From a virus: a stretch of 21,162 nucleotides of DNA. Positions within the stretch are counted from its first letter, which is position 1. Each line of letters starts with the position of its first letter. Below are positions 20,944 to 21,162 of this stretch, piece after piece. The notes below the pieces were generated by a model. It was not told the DNA's origin, searched no databases, and saw only the letters and a list, made by a program, of their open reading frames with translations. The stretch is taken from IMG/VR virus record IMGVR_UViG_3300042344_000338, positions 1 through 21,162 of that record; one strand, written 5' to 3'. The position numbers and the translations under genes are program-made.

Positions 20944-21162
20944 CCCCGGCCGCCTTCGCGAGCGGATCACGATCCAGCAAGCCACCGAGCGACGCAACTC
21001 GCTCGGGGAGAGCACGCTGGAATGGTCGACGTTCGCGACGCGGTGGGCCAGCGTCGAAGGGCTCTCGTCTCGCGAGGTGCTGCTCTTGGGGCAGCAACAA
21101 ACCGAGGGCACGCACCGCGTGCGGCTGCGGTATCTCACGGGGCTGACGCAAAGTATGCGGCT
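20933..21162 (+). CDS. Head-tail adaptor (gp7/stopper-like), N-terminal part
   Basis: This gene runs off the window end; 76 residues are visible. It begins MALDPGRLRERITIQQAT, then has a strand with LEWSTFATRWASVEGLSSRE, followed by RVRLRYLTGLTQSMR. The R-x-R-I-T-I-Q start, the W-A-S-V-E segment and the R-Y-x-x-G-L ending are the signature of the phage head-tail joining (adaptor/stopper) family, which closes the neck after DNA packaging and connects to the tail. ATG 20933 overlaps the preceding gene by 11 bases. The C-terminal part is missing here because the window ends. Confidence 0.85.
   Translation, partial: MALDPGRLRERITIQQATERRNSLGESTLEWSTFATRWASVEGLSSREVLLLGQQQTEGTHRVRLRYLTGLTQSMR

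Overview
This window is a contiguous piece of a tailed dsDNA bacteriophage or prophage with a siphovirus-like, HK97-type head module. All genes I can support lie on the + strand. They are packed very tightly, often with ATGA or GTGA stop/start overlaps, and GTG starts are common. The sequence is GC-rich with strong G/C preference at third codon positions, so a GC-rich host is likely. The papain-like protease, the small CxxCxGxG lipoprotein and the LamG-type protein would fit a planctomycete or similar environmental host, but that is a guess. I see no integrase, att site, tRNA or CRISPR array.

Layout. (1) 1-101: the 3' end of a RusA-like Holliday junction resolvase closes a replication/recombination module. 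(2) 101-4655: a five-gene, translationally coupled cluster of a class I methyltransferase-like protein, a glycosyltransferase-like protein, a B12-binding-type radical SAM protein and two further GT-A-like glycosyltransferases. This looks like a biosynthetic or modification cassette rather than standard phage housekeeping. The radical SAM gene carries a 140-residue mini-intein exactly inside the iron-sulfur CxxxCxxC motif. (3) 4630-8087: small unknown proteins, several membrane proteins, a papain-like cysteine peptidase and a lipoprotein with a DnaJ-like zinc motif; this may be the lysis or host-interaction region. (4) 8127-9901: a LamG-like protein and small accessory proteins. (5) 9904-18504: the packaging and capsid module: HNH endonuclease, a second zinc-rich HNH endonuclease that looks inserted, small and large terminase, a portal fused to a HAD-like domain, a prohead protease with an extra N-terminal domain, a zinc ribbon protein, the major capsid protein and a probable capsid accessory protein. 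(6) 18522-21162: a strong hairpin, another glycosyltransferase-like gene, then head-tail connector genes (gp6-like, two tandem paralogous beta-rich proteins, and the start of a head-tail adaptor).

How the genes fit together. The HNH endonuclease, TerS, TerL, portal, protease and capsid protein are the usual set for HK97-type packaging and maturation, and the downstream genes complete the neck. Layered on this are unusual pieces: an intein whose removal is needed to assemble a radical SAM active site, four sugar-transferase-like proteins (one embedded in the capsid operon), a HAD-like phosphatase domain riding on the portal, and a possible two-product prohead protease. The strongest candidate for an undescribed system is the 101-4655 cassette together with the intein-controlled radical SAM enzyme. 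Function calls are read from motifs by eye; no database search was run.
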